Shown: positions 32,681 through 42,452, numbered from the stretch's first letter. The stretch is 64,000 nt of DNA from Sphingomonas beigongshangi (GCF_016820445.1 NZ_JADHDT010000006.1:1-64000); one strand, 5' to 3'. The notes: generated from the letters alone by a model not told the origin. Translations and numbers: made by a program.

Positions 32681-33139
32681 ATGTCTGACGCGCTGATCGG
32701 GTATGGCACCCGATTTCTGATGGCGGCCACAGCGGCGGCCACCACCCTGACCAAGCTCGCCGAAGTCACCAGCGTGACCCTGCCGAACGAGCAGATCGCC
32801 GAGGTCGAGGTCACGCACTACGAGAGCCCGAACCGCACCCGCGAGTTCATCGCGGGTCTCAACGATGCCGGCGAAATCACCATTGAGATCAACTGGATTC
32901 CGGGTAGCGCCACCGATGATCTGATCGCCGCTGCCAAGGCGGACGCCAAGGTTCGCACCATGCGCATTGTCACCCCGCCCGATGACACGTCGCAGATGTA
33001 CACCTTCCCCGGCTTCGTCCGCGGTTTCGAGCCTGCTGCACCGATCGACGGCCGAATGACGGCCAGCATCACCATTCGCGTTGCCGGCGCCGTCGTGCGC
33101 GCGGATGCTGCCGCCGATCCGACGGTGATCGGCGCGTAA
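32681..33139 (+). CDS. Major tail tube protein
   Basis: The 152-residue protein (ALIGYGTRFLMAATAAATTL, VEVTHYESPNRTREFIAGLN, GEITIEINWIPGSATDDLIA) is the phage lambda gpV-like tail tube type: 'EVTHxxSxxxxxEFIxGLxDxGEIxxExNx'. It polymerises into the tail tube. The next start overlaps its stop by one base. Confidence 0.9.
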   Translation: MSDALIGYGTRFLMAATAAATTLTKLAEVTSVTLPNEQIAEVEVTHYESPNRTREFIAGLNDAGEITIEINWIPGSATDDLIAAAKADAKVRTMRIVTPPDDTSQMYTFPGFVRGFEPAAPIDGRMTASITIRVAGAVVRADAAADPTVIGA

Positions 33140-33504
33140 TGGCGACCCCGGCAGGAAGGGTCTTCTTCGAGGCCCGTGGCGCCAGCATGGCGCTGCAGTT
33201 CACCACCAACAGCCTATGCGCGCTGGAGGAGAAGACGGGCCTGACAACGCTGGAGGTCGCGCACGAGCTTGCGCTCGGCAAAGCTCAGCCGATCGGCGTC
33301 AGCAAGAAGACGCTGCGCGCGCTGTTCTGGGCTGGCGCTGGGGGCGGCAGCTTGTCCATGGCGGACGCAGGCGACCTCGTCGATGAGGTCGGCCACTTCC
33401 GGGCTGTTGCGCTTGCAATCGACGCCTTCGACGCTGCCTTCCCCGATGCGGAGGCGGAGAAAACTGAGGATGGCGACCGCCCTCCCGTGGCGGCGGCTGG
33501 CTGA
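33139..33504 (+). CDS. Tail assembly chaperone (G-like, first frame)
   Basis: The 121-residue product (ALQFTTNSLCALEEKTGLTT; VSKKTLRALFWAGAGGGSLS) is a GTA gp10/HK97 gp13-type tail chaperone, recognisable from position and the 'LCxLExxTG' and 'LRxLFWAG' pattern. The -1 frame is open from 33468 and carries the second chaperone part, so a G/GT frameshift product is expected. Confidence 0.8.
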   Translation: MATPAGRVFFEARGASMALQFTTNSLCALEEKTGLTTLEVAHELALGKAQPIGVSKKTLRALFWAGAGGGSLSMADAGDLVDEVGHFRAVALAIDAFDAAFPDAEAEKTEDGDRPPVAAAG

Positions 33505-33584
33505 CGGCACATCAGGATTGGTGCTCCCTCGGGCTCGATCCTGACCTGTTCTGGAACCAGACGCCGCGGGTCAACCTGTCGGCG

Positions 33585-33788
33585 ATGAAGGGGCGCGCGG
33601 CGCTGATCCGGCGCGAGGCTGAGGCCTCCATCCGGCTCGCCAGCTGGACCGGCATCTTCGCCCAGGTCGCGCCCAAGACGCATGACAAGCTCGTCCGGAA
33701 CATCATCGGCGGCAAAAAGGTCACGCGGGCCATGACGGGCCGTGAGATTGGCAGCGTGATGCGCGCCCTAGCCGCAAGGAGCAGCTGA
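33585..33788 (+). CDS. Tail assembly chaperone (T-like, second frame)
   Basis: The annotated start at 33585 gives 67 residues (AALIRREAEASIRLASWTGI, then VAPKTHDKLVRNIIGGKKV). The same frame is open upstream to 33468 and reads protein-like there (WLTAHQDWCSLGLDPDLFWN), with no usable start. It is therefore probably the T part of a G-T fusion made by frameshifting near the end of the previous gene. Its stop overlaps the tape measure start. Confidence 0.72.
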   Translation: MKGRAALIRREAEASIRLASWTGIFAQVAPKTHDKLVRNIIGGKKVTRAMTGREIGSVMRALAARSS

Positions 33789-36166
33789 TGCCATCCAGCG
33801 TGATCGGTGCGCTCCGCGTCACCCTTGGTCTCGACACCGCCGAGTTCACGAGCAGCGCTGTCAAGGCGGAGACGCGCGCCGAGCAGCTGGGCAAGCGCAT
33901 CGGCGACTCGCTCAAGCGGCCCATCAGCGCGGCCGTGTCGCTGAAGGGCGCCCTTGCTGGCCTGGCAGGCGCAATCGCTATCGATGCGGTGGCCGATGCC
34001 ACCAAGCGGGCGCTCGACTATGCCGACGCGATCTCTGACCTATCAGACCGGACTGGCGCCAGCACGACGACGATCCAGGAGTTTCGCTATGCGGCGCAGC
34101 TCAGCGGGTCGAGCATTGAGCAGGCAGACACGGCGCTGGAGAAGTTTTCGCGAACGCAGGGACTTGCGCAGGCGGGCAGCGATGCGCAGGTGAAGCTGTT
34201 CCGCCAGCTCGGCGTCACCTCGACCGATTTCGATACCGCGCTCCGCCAGACGATGGATGGCCTGGCAAAGCTGCCGACCGTCCAGCAGCAGAATGCCGCA
34301 GCACTGCAGCTGTTCGGCAAATCGGCCGCCTCACTCGTCCCTCTGCTCGCCCAGGGTAGCGACGGCTTCAACGAACTCGCCCGCCGCGCGAATGATCTCG
34401 GCATCGTTCTTCGCGACGATGTCGTGCGCAACGCCGGCTCGGTGAACGACCAGCTTGATACCATGCGCATGATCCTCAACGCGCAGTTCGCCAACCTGAT
34501 CGCCCAGAACGCCACAACGCTCACGGCACTCGCGCAGAGCATCACCGACGTCGCCGGGTCGATCATCAAGTTCCTGGCGTCGAACCCGCGCACCGCGCTT
34601 GCCATCATGGGCGCAATCGCCGGCGCACGCGGCGGCGCGCTGGGATCCGGCCTTGGTGCCGCAGCAGGCTTCATCGCGGGCGACAAGCTCGCGCAGAACT
34701 CCGACGATGCGAACAATGACCTTGCGTTCCGCCGCAAGCAATTCCGCGCTGCGATCGCGAACCGCCGCGCCCGCCAGGCGGCGGCATCGTCTGGCGGCCT
34801 ATTCAGCATCCGCCGTGCCGAGGGCGACGGCTCTGCACAATCCGGCACCTCGGCGGAGGTCGTGCGGCAGGGTAACCTTTACATGCGCGCGATCCGCCTC
34901 GCGCAGCAGGGCAATGCGCCGAAGCCCAGTGGTCGGGTACCGCTGGAAGGCAACAGCGAGGCTGCGGCAGCGGCGCGGCGTGCGGCAGCGGCCGACAAGG
35001 CCGCCGCGCGCAAGCGGGAACACGACGAGAAGCAGGCGCGGGAAAACGATCGCCGCTATCAGAACGAGCTGTCGCGCGCCGAGGAGGAGCGGCTGTCTGC
35101 GATCAGCGATCTCACCGTCAACCAGGAAGACCGAGTCCAAATCGATCGCGCGCTCAACGATCAGGAGCGCAAGGGCCGCCTCGAGCAAATCGCCACCGAC
35201 GAGCACCTGTCCGAAGCACAGAAGAAGAAGCTGAGCGAGGTGACCGAGGAGGTCTATGGCCTGCGTCAGAACCTCATCAACCAGCGTGCCGAACAAGAAA
35301 TGGCGCGCGAGCGTCTCGCCCTCGCGTCCGCGCGCAACGAGAACGAGCAGGACATCCTGACTGCGCAGACGAACCTCGCGACGACGGCGAAGGGCCGGCA
35401 GGAGCTGGAGTTGAAGATTCTCGACCTCCAATTCGCGCAGCTGCGCGCGACACAGGAGGCGGTGCTCGCATCGGAGACATCGACCGACAGCGAGAAGCAG
35501 ATCGCGCGCGAACGCCTGAACGTGCTTGGCACGCTGCGGGACCTGGGGCGGCAGCGGATCAAGAAGGAAAACCAAGGGCCGCTGGCGCAGTATCTCGACG
35601 GCATACCCAAGACCGCCGACGAGATGAACCAGGCCCTCGAGGGAATCCAGACGCAGGGGCTCGACGCGCTGATCGACGGGATCGCCAAGGCGCGTGGCAG
35701 CTTCAAGGATCTCGCCGCGACTGTTCAGAGCGTCGCAAACGACATCATCTCCTCACTGCTCAAGATCGGCCTGCAGAAAGGCATCGCGGCGCTGTTTGGC
35801 AGCCTTCTCGGCGGCTCGCGCGGCGGTGGGGTTGGCGCGCTAGCCGACGGCATCAACTGGAACCCCTTCGTTGCGGATAGCAGCGGCCTCAACTTGTCTG
35901 GCGCGCGCGCGGGCGGCGGCCCGGTGGTGGGCGGCAAGAATTACATCGTAGGCGAGATGGGTCCGGAAATCTTCACTGCGCCGCACAGCGGCCAGATCGT
36001 CGCCAATGACGACATTGGCATGGGAGGCGGCCGGGTGGTCAACCAGACGATCAACTTCACCGGAGCCATAGATCTGGCTACCAGGACTGAGGTGTACCGG
36101 GTCGCAGATGCCGCGCGGGCCGCGGCGATGAAGGGCATTGCGGAGCAGGGCCGCAGGCGTGGCTGA
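33788..36166 (+). CDS. Tail tape measure protein
   Basis: At 792 residues this is the longest tail gene. It has hydrophobic segments at about 45-65 and 255-300, a long coiled-coil part (ADKAAARKREHDEKQARENDRR region, about 400-600) and a C-terminal GEMGPEIFTAPHSGQIVAND motif common in tape measures. It sets tail length and may cross membranes during injection. About 2.4 kb predicts a tail near 110-120 nm by the usual scaling. Confidence 0.94.
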   Translation: MPSSVIGALRVTLGLDTAEFTSSAVKAETRAEQLGKRIGDSLKRPISAAVSLKGALAGLAGAIAIDAVADATKRALDYADAISDLSDRTGASTTTIQEFRYAAQLSGSSIEQADTALEKFSRTQGLAQAGSDAQVKLFRQLGVTSTDFDTALRQTMDGLAKLPTVQQQNAAALQLFGKSAASLVPLLAQGSDGFNELARRANDLGIVLRDDVVRNAGSVNDQLDTMRMILNAQFANLIAQNATTLTALAQSITDVAGSIIKFLASNPRTALAIMGAIAGARGGALGSGLGAAAGFIAGDKLAQNSDDANNDLAFRRKQFRAAIANRRARQAAASSGGLFSIRRAEGDGSAQSGTSAEVVRQGNLYMRAIRLAQQGNAPKPSGRVPLEGNSEAAAAARRAAAADKAAARKREHDEKQARENDRRYQNELSRAEEERLSAISDLTVNQEDRVQIDRALNDQERKGRLEQIATDEHLSEAQKKKLSEVTEEVYGLRQNLINQRAEQEMARERLALASARNENEQDILTAQTNLATTAKGRQELELKILDLQFAQLRATQEAVLASETSTDSEKQIARERLNVLGTLRDLGRQRIKKENQGPLAQYLDGIPKTADEMNQALEGIQTQGLDALIDGIAKARGSFKDLAATVQSVANDIISSLLKIGLQKGIAALFGSLLGGSRGGGVGALADGINWNPFVADSSGLNLSGARAGGGPVVGGKNYIVGEMGPEIFTAPHSGQIVANDDIGMGGGRVVNQTINFTGAIDLATRTEVYRVADAARAAAMKGIAEQGRRRG

Positions 36167-36833
36167 GATCGTCTGGCCCGCTGACCTCGCTCCGTTCCGA
36201 GTCGCATTCTATCTGCAGGCGCACGCGGGAGGAAGCGAAAGCCCGCTGACGCGAGTCCGTAAGGTCTACGGCCTTTCGGCACCGCGATGGATTGCCCGAC
36301 TCACTTTCCGAGCGGCCTATGAAGGGGCGCCTAGGTTCGGTGACGCAGCCGGGTTCGGGGCGCGGCTCGACAGCCTGATCGCCGATCTGCAGGGCGGATT
36401 GGTCAAGGCGCGCTTCCACGATTATCGACGCCCGCTGCCGATCGCGGGGCAGGCTCGCGTTGATCGGCTGACGGCAGATGCCGCGCCGGCCGGGTCGACA
36501 TTCCTCCGCGTCCGCGGCTTTGCATCCCACGGGCTCGCGATGGGTGTCGGCGATTACATCGGCGGCGACACGCGGCCGCACCTCGTATCCGCAGCGGCGA
36601 CGATCGCTGCGGGGGGCGTCATTACGGGTGCAGGCAGCATCTACGCCGATGCCTCCGGTGTCGCGCTGATCGGCATCAACCCACCGCTGGCCCAGCCGGT
36701 GGCCGCGGGATCGGTGCTGACCTGGCCTGTCACCGGTCGCTTCGCACTCACCAGCGACGATGCCGGGCAGAACGAGACGACGGTGGGCGAGGCGGCGGAG
36801 ATCTCACTCGACTTCGTGGAGGATCTGGATTGA
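36159..36833 (+). CDS. Minor tail protein (distal tail type)
   Basis: The 224-residue protein (GTG start at 36159) begins EIVWPADLAPFRVAFYLQAH and continues RWIARLTFRAAYEGAP and GLVKARFHDYRRPLP. It is the first gene after the tape measure and should lie at the tail tip. Similar uncharacterised proteins occur in many siphophages of alphaproteobacteria. Exact function not shown by sequence. Confidence 0.66.
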   Translation: MAEIVWPADLAPFRVAFYLQAHAGGSESPLTRVRKVYGLSAPRWIARLTFRAAYEGAPRFGDAAGFGARLDSLIADLQGGLVKARFHDYRRPLPIAGQARVDRLTADAAPAGSTFLRVRGFASHGLAMGVGDYIGGDTRPHLVSAAATIAAGGVITGAGSIYADASGVALIGINPPLAQPVAAGSVLTWPVTGRFALTSDDAGQNETTVGEAAEISLDFVEDLD

Positions 36834-37399
36834 GCCGGAACCTGCCACAGGCGCTGGCGGATGCGATCGCGGATCGTGTTGTTCGGCCCTTCCTCGCCGT
36901 CCACATCGACTTTCCCGACCCTATATTCGCGTGGACAGGTCGTGGCACGATCCGCTTCAACGACGAGGACTGGACGGGCATTCACAGCATCGGCGCGATC
37001 GACACTATCGGCGAAGACACGGACGGATCGGCGACCGGCGTCAAGGCCACCTTGTCGGAGGTGCCGGCGAACTTCCGCGACGACATCGCCGACCAAGCGG
37101 TGCGCGGCTGCCTCTATGAATTGTTCGTCGGCGCGCTGGACGAGACATATCAGCAGGTCGTCGGCTATAAGCTGATCTGGAAGGGCCGGCTCGGCTCCTA
37201 CGAAATCGTCGACGGCGGTGAGACCCTGACGGTGACCGCTGGCGGCGAGAGCCGGCAGATCGATCAGCGCCGGCCGTCCATCAAGCGCTTCACCGATGAA
37301 CGGCAGCAGCGGCAATACCCGGGCGACCGGTTCTTCGAATATCTCCCCCGGATGACGGAAATTCCCATCCTCTGGGCCAAGACGAACCAGAGTGGCTGA
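36830..37399 (+). CDS. Minor tail protein, gp L/DUF2163-like position
   Basis: The 189-residue protein uses a TTG start overlapping the previous stop (TTGA). It contains FLAVHIDFPDPIFAWTGRGT, WTGIHSIGAIDTIGEDTDGS and ELFVGALDETYQQVVGYKLI. Beta-rich with 'VxxGxL', typical of tail-tip proteins between tape measure and the J-like protein. The DUF assignment is tentative. Confidence 0.62.
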   Translation: MSRNLPQALADAIADRVVRPFLAVHIDFPDPIFAWTGRGTIRFNDEDWTGIHSIGAIDTIGEDTDGSATGVKATLSEVPANFRDDIADQAVRGCLYELFVGALDETYQQVVGYKLIWKGRLGSYEIVDGGETLTVTAGGESRQIDQRRPSIKRFTDERQQRQYPGDRFFEYLPRMTEIPILWAKTNQSG

Positions 37400-37718
37400 T
37401 CCCGATTGGGCGCATCACTGCGGAGATCAGTGGCGCGCCCACGTGCTGACGATGACTGGGCAGGACATCTGCGACGTCGTCGGCCCGTCGCCGCGACGTC
37501 CGCGCGATTGGGTGGCCCTGATGCGCCGTCAGGGGGTGCGTGACATGGCGGGCGTCATCAGCGCCGTTCACGGGCCGCCCTGCCCGCCCCGCGCCGCGCG
37601 GCGCGGCGACATCGTCCGGTGCGGTTGGGCGATCGGCATCTGCCGCGGCGAGCTCGCCGAATTCTACGGAGGCGACATGGTCCCGATGCGCCGCGTTGAG
37701 CAGGCCTGGCACGTCTGA
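37392..37718 (+). CDS. DUF6950-like tail-tip protein
   Basis: The 108-residue protein (GTG start) has DPDWAHHCGDQWRAHVLTMT, then GVISAVHGPPCPPRAARRGD and IVRCGWAIGICRGELAEFYG. Pattern and position (just before the J-like gene) fit the DUF6950 family, related to NlpC/P60-like tail proteins without the full catalytic triad. Cys residues are present, but no certain active site. Confidence 0.58.
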   Translation: MADPDWAHHCGDQWRAHVLTMTGQDICDVVGPSPRRPRDWVALMRRQGVRDMAGVISAVHGPPCPPRAARRGDIVRCGWAIGICRGELAEFYGGDMVPMRRVEQAWHV

Positions 37719-39925
37719 TGGGGAAGGTCGTCAAGGCCATCGCCGCGGTGGCCATTGCCGTCGCGATCGCAGTCGCCGCCCCTGCCCTCGCCCCAGGGTT
37801 GGTTGCCGTCCTCGGCTCGGTCGGGGTCACGGTTACCACGGCCGTCGCGACTGCAATCATTGGCGCGACCTTGTCACTGGCAGCTGGTGCCCTGCTCAGC
37901 ATCGTCGCCGGCAAGCCCACCACATCGGGCGGCGGCGCAAGTCCGACCACCTTCCGGCAGTCGATCGTCAACGCGCGGATCATCTATGGCATGCGCCGCG
38001 CCGGGGGCGTCATCACGTTCTTCCACCCCAAGAAGGTCGGCAAGACGCACTACCGCTATTTCGTCGTGGCGGTCACTGGTCACCGCTGCGCAGGCGCCAA
38101 CCGCTTCTTCCTGAATGACCAAGTCGCGCCGGTCGACGGCAGCGGCAAGGTGATCTCAGGCCCTTATGCTGGGGCGGCGTGGCTGTGGTTTGATCGAGGC
38201 GATGCTGATGCAGTCGCGAACCCCGTCTTCGTCGCAGAGTGTGACGGCAAGTGGACCACCGCGCACCGCGGACGCGGTGTTTCGAAGCTCTATGCCAAGT
38301 TCGAGATGACGGACGCGATCGTCGAGGCCGGGTTTCCGAACATGACCGTTGAGGTCCTCGGGAAGGACGACATCCGCGACCCCCGCACCGGCGCGCGCGG
38401 GTATCTGCGCAACGCTGTAGCGATATTCTACGACTGGATGGCCATGCCGCGTGAAGACGGCGGCTTCGGGTCCTATCCCGACGAAATACCAGACGACGAT
38501 TGGCTGAGCGCCATGTGCAACGTCGCCGACGAGGCCGTGCCGCTGCGCGCTGGGGGCACTGAGGAGCGCTATGCCTTCGACAGCGTCATCGAGGTCGGCG
38601 CCGCGCCGAGCGAGGTTCGCTCGACCTTCGTGACCTGCTGTGCTGGCAGCTACACCTATTCCGGCGGCAAGCACCTGATGCGGCCCGGCTATTGGGTGCC
38701 GATCTCCGCGCGCATGGACGAGGATGATCTTGCCGGCCCGATCAGCATCCCGCTGCTGTCCGACGAGCAGGATCTCGCCAACGAGGTGTCGGGCACCTTC
38801 ATCGATCCGACTGCCCTCTATCAGCCGCAGCCGATTCCCACCCGCTCCATCCCGTCAACCGATCTGCGCCAGGGCGACTATGAGCTGCCGCACATCACCA
38901 GCCACCCGCGAGGCCAGCGCATCCTCGAGATCATGCTGCGCCGCTCGAATGCGGAGAAGCGCGTCAGCTGGCCGATGAACATCATGGGGTTGGGTGTCGC
39001 TGCGATGGACACCGTCCAGCTGGGCACGGCGCGCTACGGCCTGTCCAACTATGCCTGGACGGTGAAGAGCTGGGGGCTCGCAGCCGACTTCTCGGTGGTG
39101 CTCGGTCTCCGGGAGGAGAACGAGGGCATCTACCACTGGAGCACGGCTATGGAGCTTCTGCCCGGTGAGGTGCCCACGATTGCGCGCGCCGACCCCATCG
39201 GTACGGACCGAGCCGCATACGCCATTGTGCGTCAGTCGGTCGCCTATCCGCTCGACAGCACGAAGGACACGATCACCGCCCAGGCGTTCGAGGCGACAAT
39301 CGATGACGGCCGAGTGCTCTCTTTTCCGGGGCAGACGATCACCGGCCTGGCGAGCGGCACCACGTACATCGTGCTCTGGGACTTGACGGCGTCCACGTTC
39401 GTCGCCTTCCCCTCGCCCGCCCTAGAGCAGGTGGCATCTTCGAATTACGTGCTGGTTCGCGAGATGACGACGGCGAATGCCGATGGCACCTATCCCTCAA
39501 CGCCGACGGCGCCAGGTGGAGACGGAGGCGGCGGCTATGGCGGCGGGTATTGCGTCACCACCGACACGCTGATCCTGATGGCAGACGGCAGCTGGCGGCG
39601 CGCCGGCGACCTGTGCGCGGGCGATCGGGTGCGGACCCGTCATGAGCATACCTTCGAATGGGGCGTCTGGGAGGTCACGGCCGTGGGCATCGTCCGGGCC
39701 GAGGTTATGGGCGCACGGGGCTACCCGACTGCGACGCCTGACCATCGCTTCTGGACCGAGCAGGACGGATGGTTCCGCATGGCGCAGATCGGCACCGCGG
39801 CAGGCTTGGCTGATGTCGTGAAGATCACGGTGGCCGGCGCCCACACCTACGTCTCGCGCCATCCAGACGTGCCCGAAGGCGTGTTGTCTCACAACATCAA
39901 GCAGATCCAGCAGAACGACGCATGA
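37718..39925 (+). CDS. Tail tip / host-specificity protein with C-terminal Hint (intein-like) domain
   Basis: The 735-residue protein begins with two hydrophobic spans (residues 5-65), followed by a J-like tail-tip body (for example RQSIVNARIIYGMRRAGGVI). After a Gly-rich linker (GGDGGGGYGGGY) comes a Hint domain starting at Cys612 (CVTTDTLILMADGSWRRAGD), with TATPDHRFW as block B and HTYVS...VLSHN (HN at 725-726) as blocks F/G. Hint domains cleave or splice peptide bonds. Since HN is followed by Ile, not Cys/Ser/Thr, cleavage is likelier than splicing. Ten more residues follow. The tail fibre gene comes next. Confidence 0.85.
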   Translation: MGKVVKAIAAVAIAVAIAVAAPALAPGLVAVLGSVGVTVTTAVATAIIGATLSLAAGALLSIVAGKPTTSGGGASPTTFRQSIVNARIIYGMRRAGGVITFFHPKKVGKTHYRYFVVAVTGHRCAGANRFFLNDQVAPVDGSGKVISGPYAGAAWLWFDRGDADAVANPVFVAECDGKWTTAHRGRGVSKLYAKFEMTDAIVEAGFPNMTVEVLGKDDIRDPRTGARGYLRNAVAIFYDWMAMPREDGGFGSYPDEIPDDDWLSAMCNVADEAVPLRAGGTEERYAFDSVIEVGAAPSEVRSTFVTCCAGSYTYSGGKHLMRPGYWVPISARMDEDDLAGPISIPLLSDEQDLANEVSGTFIDPTALYQPQPIPTRSIPSTDLRQGDYELPHITSHPRGQRILEIMLRRSNAEKRVSWPMNIMGLGVAAMDTVQLGTARYGLSNYAWTVKSWGLAADFSVVLGLREENEGIYHWSTAMELLPGEVPTIARADPIGTDRAAYAIVRQSVAYPLDSTKDTITAQAFEATIDDGRVLSFPGQTITGLASGTTYIVLWDLTASTFVAFPSPALEQVASSNYVLVREMTTANADGTYPSTPTAPGGDGGGGYGGGYCVTTDTLILMADGSWRRAGDLCAGDRVRTRHEHTFEWGVWEVTAVGIVRAEVMGARGYPTATPDHRFWTEQDGWFRMAQIGTAAGLADVVKITVAGAHTYVSRHPDVPEGVLSHNIKQIQQNDA

Positions 39926-39947
39926 GCGTCGGATCCTCGGAGCCCCT

Positions 39948-42452
39948 ATGACCGCTGTCGCCTACCTGCCAATCGTCGCTGATCGCTATACCCCATGCGT
40001 GCGGACCATCGCATTCAAGGGTCTCGACCTGCGCGGTCTGACGCTGCGTATGCAGCTGCGGATAGCCGTCGATACACCGGGCGTCGCCCTTGTCGATCTC
40101 GGCTCAGTCGCAAACGCGCAGGCGCAAGGTCTCGCCTTGCTGACCGTGGACGATGATGGCGGTTTGATTACGAGCACGCTCCAGATCCGGATCAGCGAAC
40201 TGACGATGGAGGGGCTGCCGTACGTTGGCGAGCTCGGATCTCCGACGCAGCTGGCGTATGACCTGATCACGACGATCGGTGGCGATAAGCGCGTCCTGAC
40301 GCGGGGGCCCTTTGTGATTGAAGGGGGCGTAACGGGCGCTGACAACGCGCCGGCCAGTCGGCCATATGGATATGGAGCACGGGGCGGCTCGATTAGCGGT
40401 ATGCGGACGGGTGCGACGCTGACGTTCGGCGAGAACAGGGTTGAGATCGTACTCGACAGCGCCGACTTGGTGGCGCCGATCGCGAAACGCGCAGAAGACG
40501 CGGCGGCGGCGGCAGAGAACGATCGAGCATCGGCCGCAGCGGAGCGCGTCGCTGCTGAGCAGGCGCGAGACCAGGCAAATATATCCCGCGATGTCGCCAC
40601 GACGGCGCAGCCGACCTATGCCACCCAGGCCGCGGGCGAATCCGCAACGGCTGTCGGCGCGCTTTTCGCCGTCGCGCCTGGCGATGGGACGGCTCAGATG
40701 CGACGTCGCACGCCCGGCGGCTCCGACTATCTCTACGACTTTCAGACGACCAAATTCAGAAGCGCGCGAGGCGGAAACCCTCGGCTAATCCCGCTGGCGC
40801 AACGGCTGGGTGCGCAGGCGTTCATCACCGAGTATGTAGTAGGCGATGGCAACGCTGACGACAGCGATGCATATCAGGCGGCGCAGGAAAACGGAAATGT
40901 TCGAGAGTGGCTTTACCCTGAAGGCTGTTCAATTGCGCTAACTCGCACCGTTAATTGGCTAGGCGAACGGACGCACCGCTTTGCTAATAACGCGCGGATA
41001 GTCGCCGAAGTCGAAGGGTATGGCGTTCGTGGTCTCGGCTACCCCGATCAGATCGCAGCAATCGTACAAAATCCCATCCCGCGGGACTCGATGTCTTTCG
41101 TTGCCACGAATGCCAGCGATCTCTCTGCCGGCGACGACTTCTACCTATATGACGTGTCTCGCGAAGAGTATGACATAAACGTGGTTCGTAAAAAGGTAGG
41201 CGACACGGTTTACACCAAGCGGCCCATTAATTTTTTCTTTGAAAATCCGAGCGATGTTCGGGTCTACAAGCTGGTAAACGCTTGTAGAAACATTAACGTT
41301 TTTGGCGGGGAGTTCCGCAACGTCCTTAACTCACTGAACGCGAACGGCCTTGGATTCTTGGCCGCAACGGATATTTTTATCCGTGACTCCGTAGCGGCTA
41401 AGACTGGTGGTATCGGCATCGGGTTCGAGGTTTCGATGCGTTTTGCCACAGACACGGTTGCAGCAATCGAAACCGGCGCCGTGGGAATGGGTCATCGCAA
41501 TGTTAAGGACTTCACGCATCGGTTTTTCATCGGGCGCAGACCGCAACGCGACGAAAGCCTTACATTCTTCAAAAGCTGCACTAACGGCGAGATAGTCGGG
41601 CCTGACATTGAGCAGTATCTCATCGGCGAAGCTCCGGCAGGAAATACTGGATTGAGCGGGAATTGCATCTTGTTGGACGAACGTTGCGATTTTATTACGA
41701 TTCGTGATGCACGTCTTAGTATGTCAACTACTTACCCCATCTTCATCAATAATGGGTCGCGCAGAAATAAAATTATTAATCCAGATATTCAGCTCGCAAA
41801 TCTTGGGGGAGTTCGCATCGCTCTCAACTCCCATGACAATGTTGTCGAGGGCGGTCATATCCGTGACATCATCGATGAATATGACGCCGAGGTTGCGCCT
41901 GCGCCTGGCCTTCGCACCGCCGCAATACAGGATGACGCCACCTGTTCCGGCAATGTTCTCGGCGAGGGCACACGCGTTTCGCGGATCGCTGGCGGGGTAG
42001 CGGTTCGCCAAGCAGGGGTTCGCGGCCTTATCATTCATAACGGCGACGCTGATTATCGCGGTGGCAAGCTCGCTATCTCCACCAGTGACTGGGACGCAAC
42101 GGCCAGGATCGGCACGCGCCTGGTCGCCCAGCCAGCCGTGAGCGGAGCGAATGCGTATCTTCGGGTTTTTGGCGAATCCAAGGGGGGTACTGATTATGCC
42201 GCCGTTTCGATCTCTGCCGCCGCAGCATCTCCAGCGGATCTAGTGGGCGTAGGCGATGTCGTCGTCGCAATCCCTGACGGTCAACCGTATGTCACGTACA
42301 GGGGCTTCGACGGCGTCACGAAGACTATGCCGGCGCCCCTTGGAGCCCAGTTGGCTGCCCAGGAGCCATCGACAGCGGCTACGGTGGAAGGCCTACGAGC
42401 AGACTTCAACGCGCTGCTCGCGAATATGCGAACGGCAAAACTTCTAGGTTGA
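39948..42452 (+). CDS. Tail fibre / tailspike with beta-helix-like body
   Basis: The 834-residue protein has an N-terminal virion-binding part (residues 1-180), an Ala-rich coiled coil (AEDAAAAAENDRASAAAERV, about 180-215) and a long body with short repeated strand patterns (NCILLDERCDFITIRDARLS, RNKIINPDIQLANLGGVRIA) typical of a right-handed beta-helix as in pectate-lyase-like tailspikes. It should bind and perhaps cleave surface polysaccharide. Bases 40850-41980 are clearly more AT-rich than the rest, a sign of domain exchange. Confidence 0.84.
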   Translation: MTAVAYLPIVADRYTPCVRTIAFKGLDLRGLTLRMQLRIAVDTPGVALVDLGSVANAQAQGLALLTVDDDGGLITSTLQIRISELTMEGLPYVGELGSPTQLAYDLITTIGGDKRVLTRGPFVIEGGVTGADNAPASRPYGYGARGGSISGMRTGATLTFGENRVEIVLDSADLVAPIAKRAEDAAAAAENDRASAAAERVAAEQARDQANISRDVATTAQPTYATQAAGESATAVGALFAVAPGDGTAQMRRRTPGGSDYLYDFQTTKFRSARGGNPRLIPLAQRLGAQAFITEYVVGDGNADDSDAYQAAQENGNVREWLYPEGCSIALTRTVNWLGERTHRFANNARIVAEVEGYGVRGLGYPDQIAAIVQNPIPRDSMSFVATNASDLSAGDDFYLYDVSREEYDINVVRKKVGDTVYTKRPINFFFENPSDVRVYKLVNACRNINVFGGEFRNVLNSLNANGLGFLAATDIFIRDSVAAKTGGIGIGFEVSMRFATDTVAAIETGAVGMGHRNVKDFTHRFFIGRRPQRDESLTFFKSCTNGEIVGPDIEQYLIGEAPAGNTGLSGNCILLDERCDFITIRDARLSMSTTYPIFINNGSRRNKIINPDIQLANLGGVRIALNSHDNVVEGGHIRDIIDEYDAEVAPAPGLRTAAIQDDATCSGNVLGEGTRVSRIAGGVAVRQAGVRGLIIHNGDADYRGGKLAISTSDWDATARIGTRLVAQPAVSGANAYLRVFGESKGGTDYAAVSISAAAASPADLVGVGDVVVAIPDGQPYVTYRGFDGVTKTMPAPLGAQLAAQEPSTAATVEGLRADFNALLANMRTAKLLG

